DNA from: Prevotella sp.
Lineage (GTDB): Bacteria > Bacteroidota > Bacteroidia > Bacteroidales > Bacteroidaceae
Assembly (NCBI GenBank): GCA_016281055.1
Contig: JAEEHW010000088.1
Location: 1 to 45,531 of the forward strand
DNA: 45,531 nt
Direction: 5' to 3'
The number at the start of each line of letters is the position of its first letter. Position 1 is the stretch's first letter. This document shows, piece by piece, positions 24,369-33,629 of the stretch. A program made the position numbers and the translations under genes. The notes beneath the pieces were generated by a model. That model saw only the letters and a program-made list of their open reading frames with translations. It made no database searches and was not told where the DNA came from.

Positions 24369-25445
24369 TTATGCGTTATGCATTGTGCCTTGTGCATTGT
24401 GAATAAGGTAATTGTCTAAGATGGTGATTGCCGCCATGGCTTCCACAATGGGTACGGCTCTTGGCAATACGCAGGGGTCGTGGCGTCCTTTCGCCTTCAG
24501 TATTGTGGGGTTGCCCTCGAGGTCGATGGTGGGCTGCTCACGCAGTTGGGTGGCAACAGGCTTGAAAGCTACGCGGAAATATATGTCTTCACCGTTGGAG
24601 ATGCCGCCCTGTATGCCTCCGCTGTTGTTCGTCTTGAAACTCGTAGGTGAGGCAAACAAATCGTTTTGTTCGCTACCTCTCATGCTCAGTCCCTGGAATC
24701 CCATACCATACTCGAATCCTTTTGCCGCATTGATAGACAGCATGGCACTGCCGAGCATCTGGTGTAGTTTGCCGAATTCCGGTTCGCCGAGTCCTACGGG
24801 ACATCCCTTGATGACGCAGGTCACGGTACCGCCAATGGTGTCGCCGTCGGCTTTCACCTCCCTTATGAGGTTTTCCATCGCTTCTGCTTTCTCTTTGTCC
24901 GGGCAACGCACAGCATTTGTCTCTATCAGTGACGGGTCATATTTCTTGTAGTCTGTGTCAAGAGCTATGTCGCCCACCTGTGAAGTGTACGCGTAAATAT
25001 CGATGCCGAGTTGTCTCAGCACCAGTTTTGCGAAGGCTCCTGCCACGCAGCGACTGATGGTGATGCGTGCCGATGAGCGTCCGCCGCCGCGGTGGTCGCG
25101 TATGCCGTATTTTTGTTGATAGGTATAATCAGCGTGTGAAGGGCGATATACGCATCGCATATTCTCATAGTCATGTGAGTGCTGGTTGGTATTGCGCACT
25201 ATGAAACCTATGGGGCAGCCTGTGGTCTTGCCTTCAAATACACCGGAAAGTATCTCTATCTTGTCTGCTTCGTTGCGGCCTGTGGTGATGTCGCTCTGTC
25301 CTGGTCGGCGGCGGTTAAGTTCGGACTGTATGAAATCCATATCCACCTTCACACCGGAAGGCATGCCGTCAATTACTCCACCGATGGCCTCACCGTGGCT
25401 TTCTCCGAATGATGTTATTCTATATATTCTTCCGAAAGTGTTCAT
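24369..25445 (-). CDS. aroC: chorismate synthase
   Basis: 358 residues. It converts EPSP to chorismate using reduced FMN, the last step of the shikimate pathway. The three family signatures are visible: [18 protein letters not shown] near residue 14, [11 protein letters not shown] near 117, and [16 protein letters not shown] near 325. The protein should end shortly after ITILDNYL; the extra [11 protein letters not shown] is read from the ATGCACAATGC intergenic repeat, so the tail appears to be a recent extension into repeat DNA. It lies 32 bp after slyD and 29 bp before purN. Confidence 0.95.
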   Translation of the reverse strand: MNTFGRIYRITSFGESHGEAIGGVIDGMPSGVKVDMDFIQSELNRRRPGQSDITTGRNEADKIEILSGVFEGKTTGCPIGFIVRNTNQHSHDYENMRCVYRPSHADYTYQQKYGIRDHRGGGRSSARITISRCVAGAFAKLVLRQLGIDIYAYTSQVGDIALDTDYKKYDPSLIETNAVRCPDKEKAEAMENLIREVKADGDTIGGTVTCVIKGCPVGLGEPEFGKLHQMLGSAMLSINAAKGFEYGMGFQGLSMRGSEQNDLFASPTSFKTNNSGGIQGGISNGEDIYFRVAFKPVATQLREQPTIDLEGNPTILKAKGRHDPCVLPRAVPIVEAMAAITILDNYLIHNAQGTMHNA

Positions 25446-25477
25446 CGTTTTCTTTTTCTGTTACGATACTGCTGTTT

Positions 25478-26083
25478 TTAATGACAACTGCCGCATCCGC
25501 CTTCACATCCGCCTTCACAACCGTTTTCGCAGTTGCCTTCGCCTTCATTGTGGCATCCACCGTGGCAACCGCCACCCTTGCATCCACCGCATCCACCGCC
25601 GGAGAGACTGTTGATCATCTGCTGTATTTCCTCGTTGGTGGCCTCGTGGCACTCAAGCACTTCACCTTGGAACTGCAGGTCGCAGCCAGCCAAAGGGTGG
25701 TTGAGGTCAACGATGACCTTGTCGGTGCTGATTTCTAATACGCGGCCCATGAAATTGTTGCCGTCAGCATTTTGCAGAGGAATGATGGCACCTTCGTATA
25801 TCATCTGTTCTGCAAACTTTCCGTCAATGTTGAAGATTTGTTTGTCAAGTGTTACGATGCGCTCTTTAATGTATTCACCAAAGGCGTTTGCCTGTGGTAT
25901 GGTGAAATCGAAAGAATCGCCTTTGCCTAATTTCTCTATATGTAATGCGAACTCCGGTATCGTCGTTCCGAAACCTGTGATGAATGTGAATGGTTCTTGA
26001 GCTGTTACGTCTTCGCTGAGTGTGCGTTCACCGTTCTTTATAGTATAAAGTTTGTATGCTACGGCGTAAAAGTTGTTTGTCAT
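25478..26083 (-). CDS. slyD: FKBP-type peptidyl-prolyl isomerase, SlyD family
   Basis: I start at ATG 26083 (MTNNFYAVAYKLYT), giving 201 residues; the open frame continues 24 codons upstream through AT-rich leader. The FKBP and inserted-flap domains are evident: GFGTTIPEFALHIEKLGKGD, FTIPQANAFGEY and VIVDLNHPLAGCDLQFQGEV. As in SlyD, a metal-binding tail follows, about 40 residues made almost only of Gly, Cys, His, Glu and Asn (GGCGGCKGGGCHGGC). It is expected to act as a cytoplasmic foldase and a nickel or other metal handler. It lies 77 bp downstream of the YARHG gene and upstream of aroC. Confidence 0.92.
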   Translation of the reverse strand: MTNNFYAVAYKLYTIKNGERTLSEDVTAQEPFTFITGFGTTIPEFALHIEKLGKGDSFDFTIPQANAFGEYIKERIVTLDKQIFNIDGKFAEQMIYEGAIIPLQNADGNNFMGRVLEISTDKVIVDLNHPLAGCDLQFQGEVLECHEATNEEIQQMINSLSGGGCGGCKGGGCHGGCHNEGEGNCENGCEGGCEGGCGSCH

Positions 26084-26160
26084 TTTCTTTTCTTTCAGAT
26101 TATAAATTGTGTGTTTTGTATGTGATTTGAATTGTGGGATGATTCTTATCCCCATAATGT

Positions 26161-27330
26161 TTATTCTTCGCTCAAGTGGCCAATCTTGTGATTCATTACC
26201 TCCTTGTCTGTTTTTGTGAAATCACTTGTGTCATCTTTATAGGAAGGATCAGGCATATACCAGAACTGGCTTTCAAAGAATTTTTTCAGTCGGGCATCCT
26301 TGAATATATGTCCACGATGTGCGAAAGGAAGGTTGTGGCATATACGCTGGCGGAAAGCCTTGTCTGCTGGTGCGATGTTGGTCGGTTCCATCGTTTCTGC
26401 CATATAAACGAATGAAGGACTTGAACGGTCATAAAATGCGCCATACTGGTATTTGTCGGCTCCGTATGAATAGTATGTGTCTGCAGAGAAGATATTGAGT
26501 TCTTCTTCCGGGTTTGGCGTGAAGTTGTAGAGGTGAATCTGAGCTTCACCATTACGCAATGCTATCTCCCATCGCCCAGATCCGTCTGGAAGGGTACGTA
26601 TTTTCATGTTGCCGCTTTTCTTGACAAAGCGGTTATCTGCTCCAAAGACTTTTTTGTCTATCAAGAAATGTTTGGCTGTATTCTCGGCTTTTATTACCAG
26701 AGTGAAGTCGTCGATGCGTTTGTTGGCCCAACGTGCAGCAGGAGAGAGCTTGTAACTTAAGTCCCAGGTTGTTCCGACTATTACTGACAGACAGTATGAG
26801 TATGTGTGGTGAACGATGTTTTTGCCAGGTTTGAAGTCTGCATAGAAATAGTAAACGTATGAGAAACCCTTTTGTTCTCCAGTCTGTTTGTTTGTCAGGG
26901 TCATTCCCATATCATCGTCGTCAAACTTCCAGTCTGATACGTTGATTATCTGAGGAACTTTGTCCTCAGAACTTATTGCCACAGCATTGTCGTGGTCTAT
27001 CTTCTTGCCGTTCATCTCTACGGTGAAGTTTTTGATGTATGGATGCACACCGCTTGGATAAAACTCGTATGCGTCGTTATATGGAGGGTCGGCCTCGAAA
27101 CCCATCTTGACAGACTTTGTCGTGCTTTCAGGGTTGTAGAACTCATAATAAACATCCACATCGGCATATCCATTGTCGCGCAGCGAAATAGTGAGAACCT
27201 CTTTCTTTACACTAATCTGGGTCTCTTGCAGAGGTATCAGTTGATTACCGTCAGTGAAGTATGTCCCGTCGTTTGCGGCAGCAGTCATGGCAACTAATGC
27301 GAGCAATACACTTGTGATAATTTGTTTCAT
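26161..27330 (-). CDS. exported protein with C-terminal YARHG domain
   Basis: A 389-residue exported protein with a signal peptide (about 1-19, ending MTAAA). The first 260 residues are beta-rich and resemble DUF4424-like extracellular domains (VDVYYEFYNPESTTKSVKMGFEA). The C-terminal 70 residues match YARHG: RQRICHNLPFAHRGHIFKD, then FFESQFWYMPDPSYKDD. YARHG domains occur in secreted or membrane proteins of unknown role. It has its own promoter at 27357-27388 and may head a unit with slyD, aroC and purN. Confidence 0.8.
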   Translation of the reverse strand: MKQIITSVLLALVAMTAAANDGTYFTDGNQLIPLQETQISVKKEVLTISLRDNGYADVDVYYEFYNPESTTKSVKMGFEADPPYNDAYEFYPSGVHPYIKNFTVEMNGKKIDHDNAVAISSEDKVPQIINVSDWKFDDDDMGMTLTNKQTGEQKGFSYVYYFYADFKPGKNIVHHTYSYCLSVIVGTTWDLSYKLSPAARWANKRIDDFTLVIKAENTAKHFLIDKKVFGADNRFVKKSGNMKIRTLPDGSGRWEIALRNGEAQIHLYNFTPNPEEELNIFSADTYYSYGADKYQYGAFYDRSSPSFVYMAETMEPTNIAPADKAFRQRICHNLPFAHRGHIFKDARLKKFFESQFWYMPDPSYKDDTSDFTKTDKEVMNHKIGHLSEE

Positions 27331-27356
27331 ATCATTTCTGCTTTATTATTGTCTTG

Positions 27357-27388
27357 CAAAGGTAATTATATTTTTTTATATATGCAAT
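27357..27388 (-). promoter_or_regulatory. promoter of the YARHG gene (minus strand)
   Basis: On the minus strand, TACCTTTG (27364-27357) is preceded 20 nt upstream by ATTG (27388-27385), a one-mismatch -33 box. It is divergent from the promoter at 27465. Confidence 0.6.
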
Positions 27389-27413
27389 TTTGATAAGCGT
27401 CAATTAACAAGTT

Positions 27414-27452
27414 TTGACACTTGTCAAGAAAACTGTGTGCGCACACAGTTTT
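27414..27452. promoter_or_regulatory. two adjoining palindromes between divergent promoters, probable operator
   Basis: TTGAC-actt-GTCAA (27414-27427) is followed immediately by a perfect 24-bp palindrome at 27429-27452 (half-site AAAACTGTGTGC). Together they occupy the gap between the two -33 boxes. Nothing on either strand needs termination here, which favours protein binding. The palindrome core recurs with one change at 2969-2984. Confidence 0.55.
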
Positions 27453-27464
27453 TTCGTCAAATCC

Positions 27465-27495
27465 TTTGCAGAGTGCGGATAAAGCAGTAATTTTG
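27465..27495 (+). promoter_or_regulatory. Bacteroidetes promoter (plus strand) of a candidate small RNA
   Basis: TTTG at 27465-27468, 19 nt, then TAATTTTG at 27488-27495, followed by GCACTCGC. A full consensus match with no protein gene downstream on this strand. Confidence 0.7.
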
Positions 27496-27502
27496 CACTC
27501 GC

Positions 27503-27614
27503 AAACTCGCAGAGATAAAGAAAACTTTTTGAAAGGAGTTTATTTTAAGGTGGGTGGTCCGCTCCGACTTATCATTTCCGACTTCGGTCGCTGGTGTGGT
27601 CGGGCGGACTTTTT
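27503..27614 (+). ncRNA. candidate small RNA of about 110 nt
   Basis: The transcript from the promoter at 27465 should start near 27503. GTCCGC-t-CCGAC (27557-27568) pairs with GTCGGGCGGAC (27599-27609), followed by TTTTT (27610-27614), an intrinsic terminator. The 30-nt apical part contains CGACTTCGGTCG, a further small stem. An open frame crosses it but has no start signal or coding character. The next gene region is convergent (nuo), so this unit stands alone. Confidence 0.45.
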
Positions 27615-27660
27615 GTTTACTTATGTATTCATAGGCTGTGTGTCGTCTGGCTTCAACAAA

Positions 27661-27703
27661 AAAGAGGAAATGGGAAAACATGACATTTTCCCATTTCCTC
27701 TTT
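27661..27703 (-). terminator. terminator of the nuo operon
   Basis: Perfect 18-bp arms at 27661-27678 and 27686-27703 with a 7-nt loop. On the minus strand a T-rich run follows. It ends 19 bp beyond the nuoN stop codon. Confidence 0.85.
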
Positions 27704-27722
27704 ATATCTTGTTTTTCTTATG

Positions 27723-29171
27723 TTATGCAGCAACAGCGGCGTGCAGCATCTCGTATATGCAGCTTACTACGCCGAAGAGAAGTATGCCGGCAGTGCAGAC
27801 AACAAGCGTCAGCTTTGTGTTGCAGTCCATCTTGAATGTCGGCAAAGCTTCACCATCGTTGTTGATATACATGGCCTTGACGATAAGCAGATAGTAGTAG
27901 AGTGACACTACAGTGTTTACCAAGGCGATGAATACGATGCAGTATGGCCAGAAAGTGAAACGGCCGTCAACGGCAGCAAGGAACACAAAGAACTTTGAGA
28001 ACATTCCTGCGAATGGTGGTATGCCGCCGAGCGAGAAGAGTGCCAGCGTCATAAGGAACGCCATCTTCGGGTTCTTCTGATACATGCCATTGTATGCCTC
28101 CATGTCAGTGCGTCCGCCGTTGGCGTTCTCTACTGATGCTATGATTGCGAACACTGCCATGTTTGCTACGATGTATATGAGGACATAGTACATCAGTGCT
28201 GTCATTGACATCACATAGTTGCCGCCGATGGCAACCAGCATGATGTAGCCTGCCTGTGAGATAGAGGAGAAGGCCATGAAGCGCTTCAACTCTGACTGGC
28301 GGATTGCCATGAGGTTTGCTATCGTAATAGACAATACGACGAGTATCATCATCATCAATGTCCAGTAAGGCATGATGGCAATGAATACCTTGTAGAGTAT
28401 TGCAACGAGTGTGAATGCTGCAGCGCCTTTAGAGATGACACTCAGATAACCCGTCACAGTGGTAGGAGCACCCTGATAAGTGTCGGCTGTCCAGAAGTGG
28501 AACGGAACGAGTGAAATCTTGAAGCCGAGACCAGCAACGAAGAATACCATACCCATGATTATCATAGGTGTGTTGTCGATAGCCTTGGCGAAGTCCTCAA
28601 AGTAAAGTGTGCCAGTTGCACCGTACAGGAATGAGATGCCGTAGAGCATTACACCTGATGAGAAAGTAGCAGTAAGGATGAACTTTGCTGCTGCCTCTGC
28701 AGAATCGTTGCGCCACTTGTCGAGGGCTACCATGCAGCCCATTGGCACTGATGCCATTTCAAGTCCGAGGAAGAACATAAGGAAGTCACCGGCAGACATC
28801 ATCATGAACATACCTAGCAGTGTTGACACTGTGAGCATGTAGAACTCACCCTCAACCAAACGAGCCTCAGTCTTGGCAAGCCAGTTGCGTGCCTGCATTA
28901 CACAGATGAGTGTGCCGAAGGTCAGAATAGACTTCATCATGTTGGCAGCTGGTGTGGCATGATACATACCGCCGAAGAGTGTTGCGCCTTCCTTGCCACC
29001 CCATGAGGTGAAGCTGACTATCAGCTGTGCCAACAGAAGGAAGCACACCATAGGATTGAACCATTTGCGGTTCTCCTGTTTGCTGGTGGCGAAATCGGCT
29101 ATGAATACTATGACCAATATTGCAACCAACATGGCCTCGGGTATCATATATAGAAATTGACCGTAATTCAT
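27723..29171 (-). CDS. nuoN: NADH-quinone oxidoreductase subunit N
   Basis: A 482-residue antiporter-like membrane subunit of complex I and the last gene of the operon. FLGLEMASVPMGCMVALDKW holds the conserved glutamate of the fifth helix. KISLVPFHFWTADTYQGAP and the ISKGAAAF lysine region form the half-channel that moves protons or sodium. Length fits NuoN. The gene starts 34 bp after the nuoM stop and ends just before a strong terminator. Confidence 0.95.
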   Translation of the reverse strand: MNYGQFLYMIPEAMLVAILVIVFIADFATSKQENRKWFNPMVCFLLLAQLIVSFTSWGGKEGATLFGGMYHATPAANMMKSILTFGTLICVMQARNWLAKTEARLVEGEFYMLTVSTLLGMFMMMSAGDFLMFFLGLEMASVPMGCMVALDKWRNDSAEAAAKFILTATFSSGVMLYGISFLYGATGTLYFEDFAKAIDNTPMIIMGMVFFVAGLGFKISLVPFHFWTADTYQGAPTTVTGYLSVISKGAAAFTLVAILYKVFIAIMPYWTLMMMILVVLSITIANLMAIRQSELKRFMAFSSISQAGYIMLVAIGGNYVMSMTALMYYVLIYIVANMAVFAIIASVENANGGRTDMEAYNGMYQKNPKMAFLMTLALFSLGGIPPFAGMFSKFFVFLAAVDGRFTFWPYCIVFIALVNTVVSLYYYLLIVKAMYINNDGEALPTFKMDCNTKLTLVVCTAGILLFGVVSCIYEMLHAAVAA

Positions 29172-29205
29172 ATCTGTAATATATAATCTTTATTCTATAA
29201 TTAGT

Positions 29206-30705
29206 TTAGAGTGTTGCAAGATTCTGAAGAATAGGCGCTACTCCGTTTTCGATGATATGGCTTGCCCATATTGGGAAAGAACCAAGACCTGCCACGCAAG
29301 CTATCAGACAGCATACAGCGAATTTCTCGTCCCATGTTGCATCGGTGAGTTCCTCGTAGTGTGGGTTGGTAACCTTTCCGAAGAGGATGAAACCGACTGT
29401 ACGAAGGATATAAACCGCAGTCACTACAATTGACGTACAAGCGATAATCGTACAGCAACGATGGAATGTATCTGCATTCTCGAAAGAACCTACGAATATC
29501 GTCATCTCTGCAATGAAACCAGAGAAGCCTGGCAGACCGAGGTTTGCAAGGCCTGCAATGACATAGCCTACAGAGAGGAACGGCATAATCTTCATCAATC
29601 CACCGAGTTCACGGATGTCACGAGTGTGTGTGCGTCCGTAAATCATACCGATGAGTGCGAAGAAGAGTGCTGTCATCAGACCGTGAGAGAGCATCTGCAG
29701 TATGGCACCGGTGCATGACACCTTAGTCATCATGAGCAGTGCGAAGAGCACCAGTCCGCAGTGTGACACTGAAGAATATGCGTTGATGAACTTCAAGTCT
29801 GTCTGTACGCAGGCAGAGAATGCACCATATACTACAGAGCAGGTTGTCAGGATAAGGAATATCCATGCCAGCTCGTTGGTAGCCTCTGGAAGGAGGAACA
29901 TGGCAATGCGGAAGCAGCCGTAACCACCGAGTTTCATCAGCACACCTGCGTGAAGCATAGACACTGACGTTGGCGCACAACCATGACCGATTGGAGACCA
30001 TGTGTGGAATGGGAACAGCGCACCGAGCACGCCGAAACCGATGAACACGAATGGGAACAGCGCCTTCTGTATTGCTACAGGAATGAACTGTGCACCATTG
30101 GTATGGTGTGCAATGTCAAGGATGTTCATGGTGGAAGCACCGCTGAAGAAATAGATGCCCACGAGACCGATGATAATCAGTGCAGAACCACCCATCAACA
30201 TCAGTGTCAGTTTCATGGCAGCATACTCCTTTTTGCCTGAACCCCAGTAACCAATGAGCAAATACATAGGGATGAGCGCAACCTCATAGAACATGAACAT
30301 GGTGAACATGTCGATAGAGATGAAGAAACCATATACACCCGTTGACAGCAGTGTGAACCACATGAAGAACTCCTTTGTCAATGGCTGCAACTTCCATGAT
30401 GCGAATGTGCCTGTGAATACGATGATGCTTGAAAGCAGCAGCATGACCACGCTGATGCCGTCAACGCCCACTGCGTATGCTATGTTGAGTGGTGCGAACC
30501 ATACGTGCGAGTATGTGTAGAGCATCTCTGCACTGTTGCCTGCTGCACGCTGTGTCATAAAGTCAATGGTAAGCCATGTGCTGAGAGCCACAAGACAAGT
30601 AGCACCAGCCACCATCACACCACGCACCTGATTGATGTTGCGTGCAGCCCAAAGACCAGCAAGCATCAGTACAGGTATTATTACGAATAATGTTAATATA
30701 CTCAT
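29206..30705 (-). CDS. nuoM: NADH-quinone oxidoreductase subunit M
   Basis: A 499-residue antiporter-like subunit with about 14 membrane helices. FYEVALIPMYLLIGYWG carries the essential Glu. LFPFHTWSPIGHGCAPTSVSM and HAGVLMKLGGYG carry the channel His and Lys. LPGFSGFIAEMTIFVGSF is the usual late-helix motif. It couples electron transfer to ion pumping. It lies between nuoL (34 bp upstream) and nuoN. Confidence 0.95.
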   Translation of the reverse strand: MSILTLFVIIPVLMLAGLWAARNINQVRGVMVAGATCLVALSTWLTIDFMTQRAAGNSAEMLYTYSHVWFAPLNIAYAVGVDGISVVMLLLSSIIVFTGTFASWKLQPLTKEFFMWFTLLSTGVYGFFISIDMFTMFMFYEVALIPMYLLIGYWGSGKKEYAAMKLTLMLMGGSALIIIGLVGIYFFSGASTMNILDIAHHTNGAQFIPVAIQKALFPFVFIGFGVLGALFPFHTWSPIGHGCAPTSVSMLHAGVLMKLGGYGCFRIAMFLLPEATNELAWIFLILTTCSVVYGAFSACVQTDLKFINAYSSVSHCGLVLFALLMMTKVSCTGAILQMLSHGLMTALFFALIGMIYGRTHTRDIRELGGLMKIMPFLSVGYVIAGLANLGLPGFSGFIAEMTIFVGSFENADTFHRCCTIIACTSIVVTAVYILRTVGFILFGKVTNPHYEELTDATWDEKFAVCCLIACVAGLGSFPIWASHIIENGVAPILQNLATL

Positions 30706-30739
30706 CTTTTATTCTTTAATTTCTGTTTACTATGTTATT

Positions 30740-32749
30740 TTAAAGACAAATCAAGAGCAATGTCAATGCCACGGCACCGCAGATGAACCATGTAGCATAA
30801 CTGCGTACATCGCCGTTCTGTGTGGTGCGTATGCTCTCGCCGCCAGCGTTGGCTCCCCATGCGGTGAAGTCGATGAAGCCGTTGATGATGTGCTCGTCGA
30901 TCCATGCTACGGGATATGAAACGAAGCGGAAGAGAATCTTGTGTGTCACAAACATATAAACCTCGTCCATGTAGAAACGCTTGTATGCCCAGCGGTGAAG
31001 ACGTGGTGCAAGAGAGTACATCTTGTCTGCGATAGGCTGTGTCTCACCTTTATATATATAGGTAGCGAGTGCTATCGAGCAGATTGCAATAACTGTTGAT
31101 GTTGCGGCAATAACTGGGTCGAAATGTACCGTATATTGTGTGCCGCTTGCCGTTACGAGTGAACCGAACGATGCCCAGTCCCAATTGAGGAATCCTCCGA
31201 GTGTGGTGAAGACACCTACACCGATTGTTATAACGCTGAGGAATATGAGTGGGAATGTCATTGTCCAAGGAGCCTCGTGCGGTGTGTGGTGAGCGTGCAG
31301 TTCCTTGTTCTCTGTGCCCCAGAAGATGCCGTAGTACAGACGGAACATGTAGAATGCCGTCATGGCAGCCACTGCTGTCATCCACCATCCGCAGATTGGT
31401 GAATAAGCGAAGCATGCAGAGATAATCTCGTCCTTAGAACTGAAACCAGAGAAGAACGGAATACCTGCGATGGCAAGACACGAGATAAGGAATGTTGCGT
31501 GGGTTATAGGCATGTACTTGCGCAGACCACCCATCGTTGACATCTCGTTAGAGTGAACAGCATGTATGATACAACCAGCACCAAGGAACAGACACGCCTT
31601 GAACATAGCGTGAGTGAAGAGGTGGAACATTGAAGCCATGTAACCCAGTGAACCGTGGTTGTCAATAATGCCATGCTCACCATGTCCTGGCAGACATACA
31701 CCGAGGGCAACCATCATGAATGCAATCTGTGAGATGGTTGAGAATGCAAGTACGCGCTTGATGTCGCTCTGTGCGCAAGCCACAGCTGCTGCATAGAAGG
31801 CTGTGAACGCACCAATCACAACAATAATAGACATGTGCTGTGGTGCATATTCTATCCACAGAGGGAACATACGTGCTATCTGGAACACACCGGCAACAAC
31901 CATTGTAGCAGCATGGATAAGTGCTGATACAGGTGTCGGGCCTTCCATGGCATCAGGCAGCCAGATGTGCAGTGGGAACATAGCTGACTTACCAGCACCA
32001 CCGATGAACATCAGTACAAGTGCTGTTGGCAGAATCAGACCGCCGGCAGCCCATGCCTTGTCTGCACTGCAGAATGTAAATGTGTCGGCTGCAGCTCCTG
32101 TAATCTCTCCTGCGAAAGAGAAGTTGAATGAGCCTGTGTAGTAACCGAAGATAAGTATGCCGACAAGGAAGAACATATCGGCAAAACGTGTTACTATGAA
32201 TGCCTTCTTAGAAGCGTGGACAGCTGCCTGCAACGGATAGTAGAAGCCGATGAGCAGGTATGAGCTGACACCCACAAGTTCCCAGAACATATACATCTGG
32301 AAAATGTTGGTGGCTACCACGAGACCAAGCATTGAGAATGTGAACAGTGACAGGAAAGCGTAGTAGCGCTGGAAACCTTTTTCACCGTGCATATATCCGA
32401 AAGAATAGATGTGCACCATGAGTGACACCGTAGAGATGACGATGAGCATCATTACTGCGATAGGGTCGAGCAAGATGCCGAGGTCAAAATGCAATGAACC
32501 GAGCGGCAGCCATGTGGTGTTGTAAGGCACTACTGTGGCAAACGTGCCGTCTGCCAGTCTGTCCATAGAGAAATACTGGAAGGCAGTAATGTAGCTCAGC
32601 ACTGTCACTGCACCCAGTGAGCAGGTGCCGATAAGTCCGGCAGCCTTGTGCGACCAGCCTTTCTTTCCTCTGAAATAATCAGTCAGGCCGATTACCAGAA
32701 ATGAAAGCAGAGGCAGAAGAAGTATACCAATTGTATATCCGAATTCCAT
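30740..32749 (-). CDS. nuoL: NADH-quinone oxidoreductase subunit L
   Basis: A 669-residue subunit, the largest antiporter-like one. FWELVGVSSYLLIGFYY holds the conserved Glu, and KSAMFPLHIWLPDAMEGPTP with SALIHAATMVVAG the channel residues. The C-terminal region (about 560-669) has the amphipathic lateral-helix segment and a final membrane anchor (FICGAVALTLLLICL), as in NuoL. It starts 38 bp after the nuoK stop codon. Confidence 0.95.
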   Translation of the reverse strand: MEFGYTIGILLLPLLSFLVIGLTDYFRGKKGWSHKAAGLIGTCSLGAVTVLSYITAFQYFSMDRLADGTFATVVPYNTTWLPLGSLHFDLGILLDPIAVMMLIVISTVSLMVHIYSFGYMHGEKGFQRYYAFLSLFTFSMLGLVVATNIFQMYMFWELVGVSSYLLIGFYYPLQAAVHASKKAFIVTRFADMFFLVGILIFGYYTGSFNFSFAGEITGAAADTFTFCSADKAWAAGGLILPTALVLMFIGGAGKSAMFPLHIWLPDAMEGPTPVSALIHAATMVVAGVFQIARMFPLWIEYAPQHMSIIVVIGAFTAFYAAAVACAQSDIKRVLAFSTISQIAFMMVALGVCLPGHGEHGIIDNHGSLGYMASMFHLFTHAMFKACLFLGAGCIIHAVHSNEMSTMGGLRKYMPITHATFLISCLAIAGIPFFSGFSSKDEIISACFAYSPICGWWMTAVAAMTAFYMFRLYYGIFWGTENKELHAHHTPHEAPWTMTFPLIFLSVITIGVGVFTTLGGFLNWDWASFGSLVTASGTQYTVHFDPVIAATSTVIAICSIALATYIYKGETQPIADKMYSLAPRLHRWAYKRFYMDEVYMFVTHKILFRFVSYPVAWIDEHIINGFIDFTAWGANAGGESIRTTQNGDVRSYATWFICGAVALTLLLICL

Positions 32750-32787
32750 TTGTTTTCTTTTTTATTTGGTTAATGTGACTGATTATT

Positions 32788-33096
32788 TTATAGTTTCATA
32801 TTCTGTATGCTTGACACGGAATCACTGTTGAAGTGACGGAAAGCATTGATGATGATTGCTATTGCAACAGCACTCTCAGCAGCACTTATGCCGATGGAGA
32901 AAAGTGTGAAGAACATACCCTCCATTGCTTCTGGATAAAGCAGACGGTTGAATGCTGCAAAGTTGATGTCAACGGCATTGAGCACCAACTCAATGCTGAC
33001 AAGCATGGCAATCATGTTGCGACGGGTTACGAAACCGAATACGCCGATGAAGAACAGTATCGCGCTGAGCACGAAGAAACATTGTACTGGTACCAT
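32788..33096 (-). CDS. nuoK: NADH-quinone oxidoreductase subunit K
   Basis: A 102-residue subunit with three membrane helices, the standard size. ELVLNAVDINF carries the first buried Glu, and GISAAESAVAIAIIINAF the second; both belong to the central ion-translocation axis. It starts 3 bp after the nuoJ stop, so the two are tightly coupled. Confidence 0.95.
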   Translation of the reverse strand: MVPVQCFFVLSAILFFIGVFGFVTRRNMIAMLVSIELVLNAVDINFAAFNRLLYPEAMEGMFFTLFSIGISAAESAVAIAIIINAFRHFNSDSVSSIQNMKL

Positions 33097-33099
33097 AAC

Positions 33100-33624
33100 T
33101 TATTTGTCCTCCTTTTGATTACGTGAAACAACGAGTCCTCCAATGATACATGCAAGGAGGAACAGTGATATGAACTCAAACGGCAGCACATACTGGTACT
33201 TTTCTGCACCCATAAGCGTGTTGCCAATCTTTTCCATAGGAACCTCTACGTCATCAACAGAGCAGAATTTCTCAAAGAACTCAGACTTCAGCTGTGCAAC
33301 AACAACAGTTACGAAACCCACCAGGGCTACTAACGCTGCCACTGTCATGCGCTTGAAGTCGATTTTCTCCTTAAGACCCTGCAGGCGACGCTTAGAAATG
33401 AGCTGTATGGCGAAGATGTAAATCATCGTCATGCCGCCAGCGTAGATGCTCAACTGAGCAGTGCCGAGGAATGTGTAGTCAAGCAGGAAATACAAACCTG
33501 CTATGGCAAAAAGCACGAACAGCAGCGCTGTGACAGCACGCATGATGCTCTTTGTCATCACAGAGAAGATGGCTGAGCAGATTATCACTGCTGCCAATAT
33601 AGCGAACATTATAATATTTGCCAT
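33100..33624 (-). CDS. nuoJ: NADH-quinone oxidoreductase subunit J
   Basis: A 174-residue membrane subunit with five predicted helices. The third-helix region YAGGMTMIYIFAIQLISKR is the conserved NuoJ segment, which rearranges during turnover. Its length is usual. It lies 5 bp after the nuoI stop and 3 bp before nuoK. Confidence 0.93.
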   Translation of the reverse strand: MANIIMFAILAAVIICSAIFSVMTKSIMRAVTALLFVLFAIAGLYFLLDYTFLGTAQLSIYAGGMTMIYIFAIQLISKRRLQGLKEKIDFKRMTVAALVALVGFVTVVVAQLKSEFFEKFCSVDDVEVPMEKIGNTLMGAEKYQYVLPFEFISLFLLACIIGGLVVSRNQKEDK

Positions 33625-33629
33625 GATTA

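Noticed and set aside
27429..27452. 24-bp palindrome considered as a terminator
   Set aside because: Although T-runs flank it, the two flanking promoters fire away from it and no gene ends here on either strand.
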